Made by a program: the position numbers and the translations under genes
The notes under the pieces: model-generated
The model's input: only the letters and a program-made list of their open reading frames with translations
Told to the model about the DNA's origin: nothing
Database searches by the model: none
In this document: in pieces, positions 55,353 through 62,845 of the stretch
Layout: every line of letters begins with the position of its first letter
Position numbering within the stretch: the first letter of the stretch is position 1
Source: DASXMR01 sp036495525
GTDB taxonomy: Bacteria > Actinomycetota > Actinomycetes > Streptosporangiales > Streptosporangiaceae
Assembly: GCA_036495525.1 (NCBI GenBank)
Contig: DASXMR010000050.1
Coordinates: 62,001 to 126,000, forward strand
Reading direction: 5' to 3'
Length of the DNA: 64,000 nucleotides

Positions 55353-56036
55353 TCACATGTGCATTCCGCTCGATGAGGCGCTGCCGGTGCTGACCGGGAT
55401 GGACACTGTCGTGCCATCGCGCGTCCACTTAAGGGTCAGGTGCTTGCTGCTTTGAGCCGGAATATCGAAATAGACATCTACGGTCGACTGGAAGCCCGGT
55501 GCGAGGGCTGCTGAGGCCGCCATGACACTGAGACCCTGGCTGTCGACCTTCCAGGTCTTCCCGCCCGCACCGGCCAGGGTGAAATCGGTGGTCGAATACC
55601 GCTGCACGCGCGCAGTGACGTTGCTGAGGCCCACTTCGACACGCAACCGGTTGTCGCCTTCCGGCTGTATGCCAGGCATCTCGCTCGCGGGCATCGAGTA
55701 GCCGTTCCGAACGCCCTTCTGTCCCGGTCCCAGGCCGGTCATGTCGTTGCTCATCCAGTACATCGCGTCGATGGAGAGCGAGAGGCCGCCAGCCCGGTAG
55801 CCCGGCGGACGCTGCGCATTGGCCTCAGCCGCCTGGCCCTGGAACGAGCCCACGACCAGCACGCCGATCATCGCGGCGAGCCCGGCCAGCGGCACCGGAA
55901 CCCAGCGGAGGCCGGGCATGCGCAGAATCCCCCGTCCTGCCGCCCGCTCCCGCCTGGCAGCGCGCCGCGCCCGGTTACCAGCCATGGCATCCGCCTTTGC
56001 GGTCAGGTGGCGGAAGCCCGCCTTTTTCTTCGCCAT
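55353..56036 (-). CDS. Membrane-anchored Met-rich protein of the copper operon
   Basis: 227 aa from ATG 56036 (GAAG upstream; ATG 55985 is an alternative). A very basic cytosolic N-terminus (~1-45), one TM helix (~46-68), then a ~150-residue beta-sandwich-like domain (LRVEVGLSNVTARVQRYS, WKVDSQGLSV, FQSTVDVYFDIP, HLTLKW) similar in style to DUF4352-type domains. Met residues cluster in AMYWMSNDMTG, YSMPASEMPG and the terminus SGMHM, suggesting copper contact. It is first in the unit, 76 bp before the oxidase, and may load or tether it. Function inferred from position. Confidence 0.7.
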   Translation of the reverse strand: MAKKKAGFRHLTAKADAMAGNRARRAARRERAAGRGILRMPGLRWVPVPLAGLAAMIGVLVVGSFQGQAAEANAQRPPGYRAGGLSLSIDAMYWMSNDMTGLGPGQKGVRNGYSMPASEMPGIQPEGDNRLRVEVGLSNVTARVQRYSTTDFTLAGAGGKTWKVDSQGLSVMAASAALAPGFQSTVDVYFDIPAQSSKHLTLKWTRDGTTVSIPVSTGSASSSGMHM

Positions 56037-56496
56037 TCTTCAGCGCGATCCGCATCGCATCGTCCCTTCCTGCTGCCGAATCCGGCGCACGGAACCACGG
56101 CCACCGTCGGGCGACGCCGGCTTTCCCCAGGGGCAGCACTCTGACCTGCATTGACTTCTGACTGGCTAATGATCAGCTGGTAAACGCCGTAAAACCTCCT
56201 GAGGGGAAGTTGAAAGAAACATCTGAGGTGAAGGTAGCGCTGAGAGCGGCCCGGCGACATTGACGAAGAACCCTTGATGGCTAAATACCCTTGGGGGGGT
56301 CACGCACATTTGGACACCAAAGCCCGAGCCGGCCTGCGTTGTCCGGCTAGCTGGTGCTGGCATCTCCCGGGCTAACCGACGCCTGCTGGGTCTCCCGGCC
56401 GACCCGGCGGACCCGGTGTTTCGCCTGGCCGGCCGGGGGCAGGCATCCTGCGGTGCAGCGCCAGCACGGCTCCGTACTGCTCAGGGAGGGTGATCC
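56037..56496. promoter_or_regulatory. Divergent region upstream of the copper operon
   Basis: 460 bp, less GC-rich than most of the window around 56150-56310. It should contain the copper operon promoter. Features seen: two similar blocks on the minus strand (ttcacctcag and cttcccctcagg), and a G-run at 56291-56297 near taccctt repeats. No clear CsoR or CopY-type palindrome was recognised. Confidence 0.4.
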
Positions 56497-57339
56497 GTGT
56501 CCGCGATTCCCGAGGTCATGCTGAACAACGGCCAGACGATCCCCCAGTTCGGCTTCGGCGTCTTCCAGGTGCCGCCGGACGAGACGACGGCGGCGGTGAC
56601 GACCGCGCTGGACGACGGCTACCGGCACATCGACACCGCGCAGATGTACCGGAACGAGAAACAGGTCGGCGACGCCATCGCGGGGTCAGGGGTTGATCGC
56701 GGCCAGGTGTTCATCACCACCAAGCTGAACAACGGGGCACACCGGCCAGACGACGCGCGCAAGGCGTTCCAGGAGTCGCTGACGGCGCTCGGCTCTGATT
56801 ACGTCGACTTGTTCCTCATCCACTGGCCGCTGCCGACCAGGTACGGCGGCGACTACGTGTCCACCTGGCAGACGATGGAGGAGTTCTACCGGGAGGGCCG
56901 CGCGCGGTCGATCGGGCTGTCGAACTTCCAGCCGCACCACATCAGGCGGCTGCACGAGGAATGCGAGATACGGCCCGCGGTCAACCAGATCGAGGTCCAT
57001 CCGTACCTGACCCAGGACCCGGTGCGCTCGTTCTGCGCCGAGCATCAGATCAACATCGAGGCGTGGTCGCCGCTCGGCAAGGGGGTGGTGCTCGATGATC
57101 CGACGATCGACGCCATCGCACGCAAGGCGGGCAGGACGCCGGCGCAGGTCGTGCTGCGCTGGCACGTCGAGCGCGGTGACATCGTCTTCCCCAAGTCCGT
57201 CACCCCGGACCGGATCAGGGAGAACATCGGCATCTTCGACTTCGAGCTGCCGGGCGAGGATGTCGAGGCGATCAGCGCGCTTGATCGCGGCGAGCGGACC
57301 GGGCCTGATCCGGACCGGTTCGACAACGTCGGCGCTTGA
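56497..57339 (+). CDS. Aldo/keto reductase
   Basis: 280 aa from GTG 56497, with AGGGAGGG upstream. The catalytic tetrad is visible: Asp in GYRHIDTAQMYRNE with Tyr in MYRNE, Lys in FITTKL and His in LFLIHWPLP. AKR signatures SIGLSNFQPHHIRRL and FPKSVTPDRIRENIGIFDF (NADPH binding) are intact. Reduces carbonyls with NADPH; related to 2,5-diketo-gluconate reductase-type enzymes. Stands alone. Confidence 0.95.
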   Translation: MSAIPEVMLNNGQTIPQFGFGVFQVPPDETTAAVTTALDDGYRHIDTAQMYRNEKQVGDAIAGSGVDRGQVFITTKLNNGAHRPDDARKAFQESLTALGSDYVDLFLIHWPLPTRYGGDYVSTWQTMEEFYREGRARSIGLSNFQPHHIRRLHEECEIRPAVNQIEVHPYLTQDPVRSFCAEHQINIEAWSPLGKGVVLDDPTIDAIARKAGRTPAQVVLRWHVERGDIVFPKSVTPDRIRENIGIFDFELPGEDVEAISALDRGERTGPDPDRFDNVGA

Positions 57340-57360
57340 GCGGGGGGCCGGGCCGGGTCA

Positions 57361-57857
57361 CTAGGGTTCAGTCACCGTTGCCGCTGGCACCGGCTCGCGC
57401 GGCTGGGCAGCGCCGCCGCGGAAGGCAGGCTCGGTGTACTGCAGGAAGCGCTCGAAGACCTCGGTGACGCCGCTCTGGTCGCCGGTGGCGAGCAGATCGA
57501 GCAGCAGGCCACGGCTGACCGCGACGGCGAGCCTTGCATCTATCCGCGCGGTCCGCTCGTCCACCCCGGCCTGGCTGGTGAGCGCGGCAGCGATATCGGC
57601 GACCCACGGCTCGATCGCGTTGGCCAGGAATCCCTCGGTGCCCGGCCGGCCGAGCAGCGCGTGACCGTACAGCTCGAAGAACAGCCGCTCGGCCAGGGCC
57701 TGCCTGGTCGAACGTGGCAAAGCGGGCCATGGCGCGAACAGGAAATAACCGAACACCTGACTGGGGCCGGGTTCGGCCGGATCGAAGTCGGGCCCGGCGT
57801 CGGCCGCATGACCGGTGACCGGCTGCTCGTCAGCGCGCGGACCTGCAGTTGAGAATG
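57361..57857 (-). pseudogene. Remnant of a TetR-family regulator (C-terminal half only)
   Basis: The minus frame from about 57857 to stop 57361 encodes a typical TetR ligand-binding half: QVFGYFLFAPWPALP, RLFFELYGHALLGRPGTEGF, AALTSQAGVDERTARIDARL, SRGLLLDLLATGD and EVFERFLQYTEP. The N-terminal HTH is absent; the frame instead runs back into the toxin-antitoxin promoter and antitoxin start and has no convincing start codon. Most likely the 5' half was removed by insertion or deletion when the TA module arrived. Confidence 0.7.
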
Positions 57858-57883
57858 CGGATCCGCATACATTGGCGTATACT
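57855..57883 (+). promoter_or_regulatory. Toxin-antitoxin promoter with palindromic operator
   Basis: A perfect 14-bp palindrome ATGCGGATCCGCAT (57855-57868) lies just upstream of a -10-like TATACT (57878-57883), which ends 6 nt before the antitoxin ATG at 57890. No SD is present, so a leaderless transcript controlled by antitoxin binding at the palindrome is plausible. Confidence 0.55.
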
Positions 57884-57889
57884 GTTTGT

Positions 57890-58204
57890 ATGAGCGAGAC
57901 CACGATCCGGGTCGACAGCTCGGTGCGCGACACGCTGCGCGCGCTCGCTGACGAAGATCATGCCACGCTCGCGGAACTGCTCAGCCAACTCGCTGCGCGC
58001 GAGGTGTACCAGCGTGAAATGCGGCGTGCCAACCAGGTGATGGACCGGCTGCGGTGCGACGATCCTGCGGCGTGGCAGGAGTACGTCTCCGAGCTGCGCG
58101 CATTCGAGGCCGGGACGGCCGGCGACGGACTGGCCGCTGGGGCGGTCGACTGGCCGGAGTACAACGACGCCGGAGGCCAGACCAGTGCCGTACCAGGCCG
58201 GTGA
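57890..58204 (+). CDS. Antitoxin of a MazEF-type pair
   Basis: 104 aa from ATG 57890, where homology-like sequence starts (TTIRVDSSVRDTLRALADED). The N-terminal ~45 residues resemble a ribbon-helix-helix DNA-binding fold (IRVDSSVRDTLRALA, TLAELLSQLAAREV). The C-terminus is acidic and probably disordered, as expected for the toxin-neutralising part. It overlaps the toxin by 20 bp. Likely represses its own promoter at the palindrome upstream. Confidence 0.85.
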   Translation: MSETTIRVDSSVRDTLRALADEDHATLAELLSQLAAREVYQREMRRANQVMDRLRCDDPAAWQEYVSELRAFEAGTAGDGLAAGAVDWPEYNDAGGQTSAVPGR

Positions 58205-58523
58205 TGTGCTGCTCGCCGATCTGGATCCGGTGACCGGTCACGAGCAAGGTGGCCGCCGTCCGGTCCTGGTGCTGTCCGGCGCCTCCTATAACGAGCTGCG
58301 CAACGAGCAGCTGATCGTGGCCGCGATCACTAGCCGTCAGCGCGAGCTGCCCTTCCATATCCCGGCGGGCGCCGACTGCGGGCTGCGCGCCCCGAGCTGG
58401 ATTCAGTCCGAGTCAGTCCGGGCGATCTCCGCGCAGCGCGTCATCAGGCAGCTTGGCCGCGTGCAGCCGCAGACCGTGGCCGAAGTCCGCAGCAGGATCA
58501 TCAACTTCCTCCGCGACTGGTAA
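58185..58523 (+). CDS. mazF: MazF/PemK-family endoribonuclease toxin
   Basis: 112 aa from GTG 58185, of normal length. MazF motifs: GDVLLADLDPVTGHEQGGRRPVLVLS, shown as VLLADLDPVTGHEQGGRRP, IVAAITSR, and SWIQSESVRAISAQRV. These give the conserved Arg and Ser/Thr residues of the RNA-cleaving site. Cleaves mRNA when antitoxin is lost. The cleavage sequence cannot be predicted here. Confidence 0.93.
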   Translation: MPYQAGDVLLADLDPVTGHEQGGRRPVLVLSGASYNELRNEQLIVAAITSRQRELPFHIPAGADCGLRAPSWIQSESVRAISAQRVIRQLGRVQPQTVAEVRSRIINFLRDW

Positions 58524-58613
58524 CTGCGGCTGGAGACTGCCCGGCTGCCAGGCCAGCACGGTCGGCGTGCCTGGGCGGCCGGTGTCGGCTGTCCCGGGCG
58601 GTGTGACAGATGG

Positions 58614-58653
58614 CCGCGCGGCCTGGCCCGCCCCCGCGGGTCAGGCCGCGCGG
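58614..58653. terminator. Long bidirectional terminator hairpin
   Basis: CCGCGCGGCCTG (58614-58625) pairs with CAGGCCGCGCGG (58642-58653). Inside, a G-T wobble and CCCGC/GCGGG extend the stem to ~18 bp closed by a CCCC loop. It lies between the convergent mazF and ABC permease genes. Confidence 0.85.
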
Positions 58654-58659
58654 TCATCC

Positions 58660-59526
58660 TCAGGCGACCGGGCGGCTGTAGCGGCGCACCGTCACCGGGA
58701 TCAGCAAGGCGAGCAGCAGTACGCCCATCCCGATCGTGACCGGCACCGGGTGCTGCAGCGGCCAGCTGCCGCCCGTCGCGGCCTGCGGCGTGCCGAACAT
58801 CTGCCGCGCCGCGGCGACCACGGCGGACAGCGGGTTCCATTCGGCGAACACCCGCAGCCAGGCAGGCAGCCCGCCGATGGGCACGAACACGTTGGACACG
58901 AAACCGAGCAGGAAGGCGGGCAGCATCGACAGCGCATCGGCCGACTGCGGGCTGCGCGCGATCATCCCGAGCAGCGCGCCGATCCAGCTCATCGAGAAGC
59001 CGAACAGCGCCAGCATGGCGAAGCCGGCCACCGCGCTGGCCAGCCCGGCGTCGGGCCGCCAGCCAACGAGCAGCGCGCAGCCGATCATCACCCCCAGCGA
59101 CGGCAGCCCGGTGATCAGCGTCGCGATCGTCCGGCCGAGCAGCACGGCGGACCGCGCGATCGGCATCGTGCGGAACCGGTCGATCACCCCCTCGCTCATG
59201 TCCGTTGCCACCGCCACCGCGACCGACGAGGCCGAGAACAGCGTGGTCTGCGCGAACAGCCCGGACAGCAAGTACGTCCGGTAGTGCCCGCCGGGCACGT
59301 GAATGGCGCTGCCGAACACGTAGCCGAACAGCACGACGAAGATCACTGGCATCAGCACGCTGCCGATGATCAGGTCGGGCTGCCGCGCGGCGCGCAGTAC
59401 GTAGCGGACGGTCATGGTCTGGATGTCGCGGAGAGCCTGGCAGAAGCCCTGCGCCAGGCTGGCCGGCTCGGGTAGCGCTGCCAGCTCTGCCCCTGCCATC
59501 GACGGGCTCAGCATGGTCGCGGTCAT
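58660..59526 (-). CDS. ABC-2-type exporter permease (DrrB-like)
   Basis: 288 aa from ATG 59526. Six hydrophobic helices (about 55-75, 90-110, 135-155, 165-190, 195-215, 255-275) with the ABC-2 family motif SEGVIDRFRTMPIARSAVLLGR after helix 2. C-terminal FAEWNPLSAVVAAAR is typical of daunorubicin-type permeases. Its start overlaps the ATPase stop by one base (TGATG). With the ATPase it forms a two-gene exporter, probably for a drug-like or lipid substrate. Confidence 0.93.
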   Translation of the reverse strand: MTATMLSPSMAGAELAALPEPASLAQGFCQALRDIQTMTVRYVLRAARQPDLIIGSVLMPVIFVVLFGYVFGSAIHVPGGHYRTYLLSGLFAQTTLFSASSVAVAVATDMSEGVIDRFRTMPIARSAVLLGRTIATLITGLPSLGVMIGCALLVGWRPDAGLASAVAGFAMLALFGFSMSWIGALLGMIARSPQSADALSMLPAFLLGFVSNVFVPIGGLPAWLRVFAEWNPLSAVVAAARQMFGTPQAATGGSWPLQHPVPVTIGMGVLLLALLIPVTVRRYSRPVA

Positions 59527-60497
59527 CAGGCACCTGCCAGGGTGAGCTCTGGCCGGGACTGGCCCGGCTGGGTAGCTGAGGTCAGGATCGTGAACGCCTC
59601 CTCCAGCGACGGGCGCTGCAGCGACACATCCTCGATCTGGGCGGACATGGGCTGGATCGCCGCGATCGCCGCGCCAAGCGAGCCGAGCCCGTCGGGCGCC
59701 GGGACGGTGGCGACGCGGCCGTCAAGCCGCGCCTGCGGGCCAAGCAGACCGGCCAGCCGCGCGGCCGCCGCCGGCTCCCCGCCGCGCAGCACGACCCTGA
59801 TCGCCGCCTGGCCGACCGACTCCCTGAGCTCGCCTGGCGTGCCGCTCGCGGCGACCACGCCATCGCTGATGACGGTCACCTGGTCGGCCAGCGTCTCGGC
59901 TTCCTCCAGGTACTGGCTCGTCAGCAGCACCGACGTGCCCGCCTCGCTGACCATCTCGCGGATGGCCTGCCAGATCTGCGACCTGCTGACCGGGTCCAGC
60001 CCGGTCGTCGGCTCGTCCAGGAACAGCACAGGCGGCGCGGCAATCATGCTCGCCGCCAGGTCGAGGCGGCGCCGCATGCCACCTGAGTACGTGCGGACCA
60101 GCCGGCCAGCCGCGTCGGCGAGGCCGAACTGCTCCAGCATCTGGCCGGCCCGCCGCTCGGCCAGCCGCGGCGGCAGGTGGAACATCCGGCCGATGATCGC
60201 CAGGTTCTGCCGGCCGGTGAGCAGCTCGTCGACGGTCGGGCCCTGACCGGTGACCCCGATCCTGGCCCGGACCCGCTGCGGGTACCGGAGCACGTCGATG
60301 CCGGCCACGGTCGCCGACCCGGCGTCGGGGCGGATGAGAGTGGTCAGGATGCGGACGGCGGTGGTCTTGCCTGCCCCGTTACGGCCGAGCATGGCCAGCA
60401 CGGTGCCCGCCCCGACCGTCAGGTCAATGCCGCGCAGCGCCGCCGTCTTCTTGAAGGACTTCGCCAGCCCCTCCGCGCGGATGGCCTCATCAGACAC
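59526..60497 (-). CDS. ABC exporter ATPase (DrrA-like)
   Basis: 323 aa from GTG 60497, chosen for GGGGG 5 nt upstream; the open frame beyond runs into the operator repeats. Walker A GRNGAGKTTAVR at ~38, Q-loop region TGQGPTVDELLTGRQN, signature YSGGMRRRLDLAASM at ~140, Walker B VLFLDEPTTGLDP, and switch-His replaced by LLTSQYLEEAETLAD. This Gln-for-His version (TSQYL) is characteristic of DrrA-type ATPases. C-terminal domain ~220-323 is usual for the subfamily. Confidence 0.95.
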   Translation of the reverse strand: MSDEAIRAEGLAKSFKKTAALRGIDLTVGAGTVLAMLGRNGAGKTTAVRILTTLIRPDAGSATVAGIDVLRYPQRVRARIGVTGQGPTVDELLTGRQNLAIIGRMFHLPPRLAERRAGQMLEQFGLADAAGRLVRTYSGGMRRRLDLAASMIAAPPVLFLDEPTTGLDPVSRSQIWQAIREMVSEAGTSVLLTSQYLEEAETLADQVTVISDGVVAASGTPGELRESVGQAAIRVVLRGGEPAAAARLAGLLGPQARLDGRVATVPAPDGLGSLGAAIAAIQPMSAQIEDVSLQRPSLEEAFTILTSATQPGQSRPELTLAGA

Positions 60498-60512
60498 ATG
60501 AACCCCCTTTGC

Positions 60513-60595
60513 GTACGTGGTACTCGCTGGATACGTTGTACTCACTGGGTACGATGTACTCGTTGAGTACGACGTACGCTATGGATACACTGTAC
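60513..60595. repeat. Five 18-bp tandem repeats, probable TetR operator array
   Basis: RTACRNNGTAC elements start at 60513, 60531, 60549, 60567 and 60585, exactly 18 bp apart: GTACGTGGTAC, ATACGTTGTAC, GTACGATGTAC, GTACGACGTAC, ATACACTGTAC. Each is a palindrome of two (R)TAC half-sites with 3-bp spacing. They fill the gap between the divergent exporter and TetR genes. Confidence 0.9.
60563..60591 (+). promoter_or_regulatory. Promoter of the TetR gene inside the repeat array
   Basis: TTGAGT (60563-60568), 17-bp spacer, TACACT (60586-60591); the ATG at 60598 is 6 nt beyond, where transcription would start. No SD is seen, so the mRNA is probably leaderless. Both boxes lie within the repeats, so regulator binding would block transcription. 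Confidence 0.6.
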
Positions 60596-60597
60596 GC

Positions 60598-61473
60598 ATG
60601 TCAAGCGAGAATCCGGGCCGCGAGCCGGACGGCCGCGACGGCGGCGCGCTGCGGCAGGGCGGCTGGGCCGGCATCGAGCTGCTGTGGGAACTGGACGACA
60701 AATCCGGGCCGCAGCACCGTCGTAACACCGCGCTCGGCCGCGATCAGATCGTCCGCGCCGCCGTCGCCATCGCCGACGCTGAGGGCCTGGAGGCGGTCAC
60801 CATGCGCCGGGTGGCGCAGCGGCTGAATACCGGCGCGATGTCGCTCTACCGGCACGTGCCGGACAAGGAAGCGCTGGTCAGCATGATGATCGAGACCATT
60901 CTCGGAGACGAGATGGCTGACCAGCCACTGCTGCTGGCGACTCAGGACTGGCGCGCCGCGCTGCGCGAGATGGCGCAGGCGACCTGGCGGCTGTCACGCA
61001 AGCACCGGTGGTACCCGGAGGCGAGCATCGCGCAGCCGCCGCTCAGCCCCAACGGGGTTGCCGGGCTGGAGTTCGCGCTGGCCGTCTTCGACCCGTACGA
61101 CCTGGACATCATGACCCGGATGCTCTACGTCGGCTCCGTGCATCATCTCGCCCTGCATGCGGCGCTCGACCGGCTCATCGAGGAGGAGGCCCAGCGAACG
61201 GCCGGCCTGACCGCGCAGGAGGCGCACCAGCGGGCCGCCCCGGTCATGGCGAAAATGGTCGCCACCGGGCGGTACCCGCGGGTGACCGAGTTCATCACCG
61301 CTGTCCAGCACGTCGAGGGCGACGAGGAGGACTGGATTCTGGCCAGCGTGGACCTGCTCCTCGACGGCATCGAGTCTCGGCTGGCCGCGCTCGGCGCCGA
61401 GGCCAAGGCCAGGGCCGGGCCGTCCGGCGCACCGGCCCGTCCGCGCCAGGCCCGTCCCAAGACCGCCGGATGA
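60598..61473 (+). CDS. TetR/AcrR-family regulator of the divergent exporter
   Basis: 291 aa from ATG 60598. N-terminal HTH at ~45-95: GRDQIVRAAVAIADAEGLEA, TMRRVAQRLNTGAMSLYRHV. The C-terminal ligand-binding region (~105-270) fits the TetR_C group common beside drug exporters. The last ~20 residues are Ala/Pro/Arg-rich. The frame is also open upstream through the 18-bp repeats (six codons each), but no SD supports a longer start. Divergent from the ABC genes; predicted repressor acting on the repeat array. Overlaps the HIT gene by 4 bp (ATGA). Confidence 0.9.
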   Translation: MSSENPGREPDGRDGGALRQGGWAGIELLWELDDKSGPQHRRNTALGRDQIVRAAVAIADAEGLEAVTMRRVAQRLNTGAMSLYRHVPDKEALVSMMIETILGDEMADQPLLLATQDWRAALREMAQATWRLSRKHRWYPEASIAQPPLSPNGVAGLEFALAVFDPYDLDIMTRMLYVGSVHHLALHAALDRLIEEEAQRTAGLTAQEAHQRAAPVMAKMVATGRYPRVTEFITAVQHVEGDEEDWILASVDLLLDGIESRLAALGAEAKARAGPSGAPARPRQARPKTAG

Positions 61474-61970
61474 CCAGCCCCGCACCCGCGGATGTTCCCG
61501 GCTGCCTCGGCTGCGATCTGTCTGCCGGGCGCCGACAGCCGCCGGGCGGCGTCATCAGCCGGACCTCCCGCTGGCAGGTGAATCATGCCGTCGGCCCGCT
61601 GAACACGGGGACGCTGGTGCTCGCTCCGCGCCAGCACGTCGTCGCGGTAGCCGATCTGGACGACACCGCCGCGGCCGAGCTCGGCCCGCTGGTGCGCGAG
61701 ACCGCGCGGGTGGTCGAGGCGCTGACCCTCCCGGAGCAGACCTATGTGTGCTCGTGGGCGCACGGGCCGCCCCGCAGGCACCTGCACGTCGTGGTCCAGG
61801 CGGCCACCAGGGCGCTGGTAGCCGAGTACGGCGGGCTTCGGGCCGAGCAGTTGCAGGCGCGGATGCTGGCTGGCGCTGGCCACCACCCGGCAGCCGCAGA
61901 GGAGGTCAGCAGGTTCTGCACGCAGGCACGCGAGATGTTCCGGGCGCCCGGCATGGTCAGCACGACCTAG
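61470..61970 (+). CDS. HIT-family nucleotide-binding protein
   Basis: 166 aa; ATG 61470 overlaps the TetR stop. Pattern of the histidine-triad superfamily: CLGCDLSAGR with a Cys pair near the N-terminus, NTGTLVLAPRQHVVAVADL, and RRHLHVVVQ as the triad-like loop. The third His of H-x-H-x-H is replaced (HLHVVVQ), resembling GalT/HIT-related variants. Likely hydrolyses or transfers nucleotide groups; substrate unknown. Its stop lies 13 bp from the hisF fragment. Confidence 0.8.
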   Translation: MTSPAPADVPGCLGCDLSAGRRQPPGGVISRTSRWQVNHAVGPLNTGTLVLAPRQHVVAVADLDDTAAAELGPLVRETARVVEALTLPEQTYVCSWAHGPPRRHLHVVVQAATRALVAEYGGLRAEQLQARMLAGAGHHPAAAEEVSRFCTQAREMFRAPGMVSTT

Positions 61971-61982
61971 CAGGGCAGCGCG

Positions 61983-62054
61983 GAACGCTACTCCCTTGAC
62001 CACCCGCCCGTCGTCCACATCCAGGCACGGGATCACCCGGATCGCGACGCTCAC
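61983..62054 (-). pseudogene. hisF: 5' fragment of hisF (imidazole glycerol phosphate synthase cyclase subunit)
   Basis: GTG 62054 overlaps the priA stop (GTGA), the normal operon position. The first ~24 codons read SVAIRVIPCLDVDDGRVVKG then VAF, an unmistakable HisF N-terminus with its catalytic Asp (CLDVD). After Phe24 the sequence loses all similarity and runs antisense through the HIT gene; the other ~230 residues are missing. A deletion or rearrangement placed the TetR-HIT unit here. A functional hisF would have to be elsewhere. Confidence 0.85.
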
Positions 62055-62845
62055 GCCGCCACCTCGGCCAGCGCCTCGGGCAGCGTGAACGCGCCGGAGT
62101 ACAGCGCCTTCCCCACGATCACGCCCTCTACCCCGGCGGGCCGCAGCGCGGCGATGGCCCGCAGGTCGGCGAGGCTGGACACGCCGCCGCTGGCGATCAC
62201 TGGCCGCTCGGTCAGCGCGCAGACCCGGCGCAGCAGCTCCAGGTTCGGCCCGGTCAGCGTGCCGTCCCTGAGCACGTCGGTGACCACGTACCGGGCGCAG
62301 CCCGCCTCCTCCAGCCAGCTGATGACTTCGACCAGCTCGCCGCCGTCACGGGTCCAGCCCCGCGCGGCGAGCCGGGCCCCGCGCACGTCCAGGCCGATCG
62401 CTATCCGCTCGCCGTGCTCGGCGATGACCTCGCGTACCCAGGCCGGATGCTCTATCGCGGCCGTGCCGATGTTCACCCGCGCGCAGCCGGTGGCCAGCGC
62501 CGCTGCCAGTGACGCGTCGTCCCTGATCCCGCCGGAAAGCTCGACCGCGGCCGGCTGCTGCATGCCAGCTCCCGGCTGGCCGGCAGCGGCCTCCGTCAGC
62601 CGCGCGATCACGTCCCGGAGCTGCGCGGCATTCGATCCGCGGCCGAACGCGGCGTCCAGGTCGACCAGGTGCATCCAGCGCGCTCCGGCTTCCTGCCACT
62701 GCAGCGCCGCGAGCAGCGGGTCGCCGTGGCTGGTCTCGGTGCCGGCCGCGCCCTGCACCAGCCGCACCGCCTGGCCGCCAGCTACGTCGACAGCCGGCAG
62801 CAGTTCCAGCGTGTCGCGGCCGGCCGCGGCGCACAGCCCGGTCAC
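62051..62845 (-). CDS. priA: PriA/HisA phosphoribosyl isomerase
   Basis: 264 aa from GTG 62845, which overlaps the hisH stop (GTGA); the frame upstream lies within hisH. (Beta/alpha)8 barrel landmarks: LLPAVDVAGGQAVRLVQG with the first catalytic Asp, HLVDLDAAFGRGSN, ELSGGIRDDASL, GLDVRG, YVVTDVLRDGTLTGPN with the second Asp, and VIASGGVSS. The AAFGRG-type features fit the actinobacterial PriA, which can act in both histidine (HisA) and tryptophan (TrpF) synthesis. A short Gly/Gln/Pro insert is present at ~95-108. Intact, unlike its neighbours. Confidence 0.92.
   Translation of the reverse strand: MTGLCAAAGRDTLELLPAVDVAGGQAVRLVQGAAGTETSHGDPLLAALQWQEAGARWMHLVDLDAAFGRGSNAAQLRDVIARLTEAAAGQPGAGMQQPAAVELSGGIRDDASLAAALATGCARVNIGTAAIEHPAWVREVIAEHGERIAIGLDVRGARLAARGWTRDGGELVEVISWLEEAGCARYVVTDVLRDGTLTGPNLELLRRVCALTERPVIASGGVSSLADLRAIAALRPAGVEGVIVGKALYSGAFTLPEALAEVAA

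Noticed and set aside
56003..56260. 85-codon frame upstream of the copper operon
   Set aside because: No SD, no family signal, and it overlaps the start of the Met-rich protein gene.
60517..60597. Longer TetR start through the 18-bp repeats
   Set aside because: The frame is open, but there is no SD and the promoter prediction places transcription start at the ATG at 60598.
61143..61982. Continuation of the hisF frame as a 303-codon protein
   Set aside because: After the HisF N-terminus the frame is antisense to the HIT and TetR genes and resembles no protein; treated as read-through of a truncated gene.
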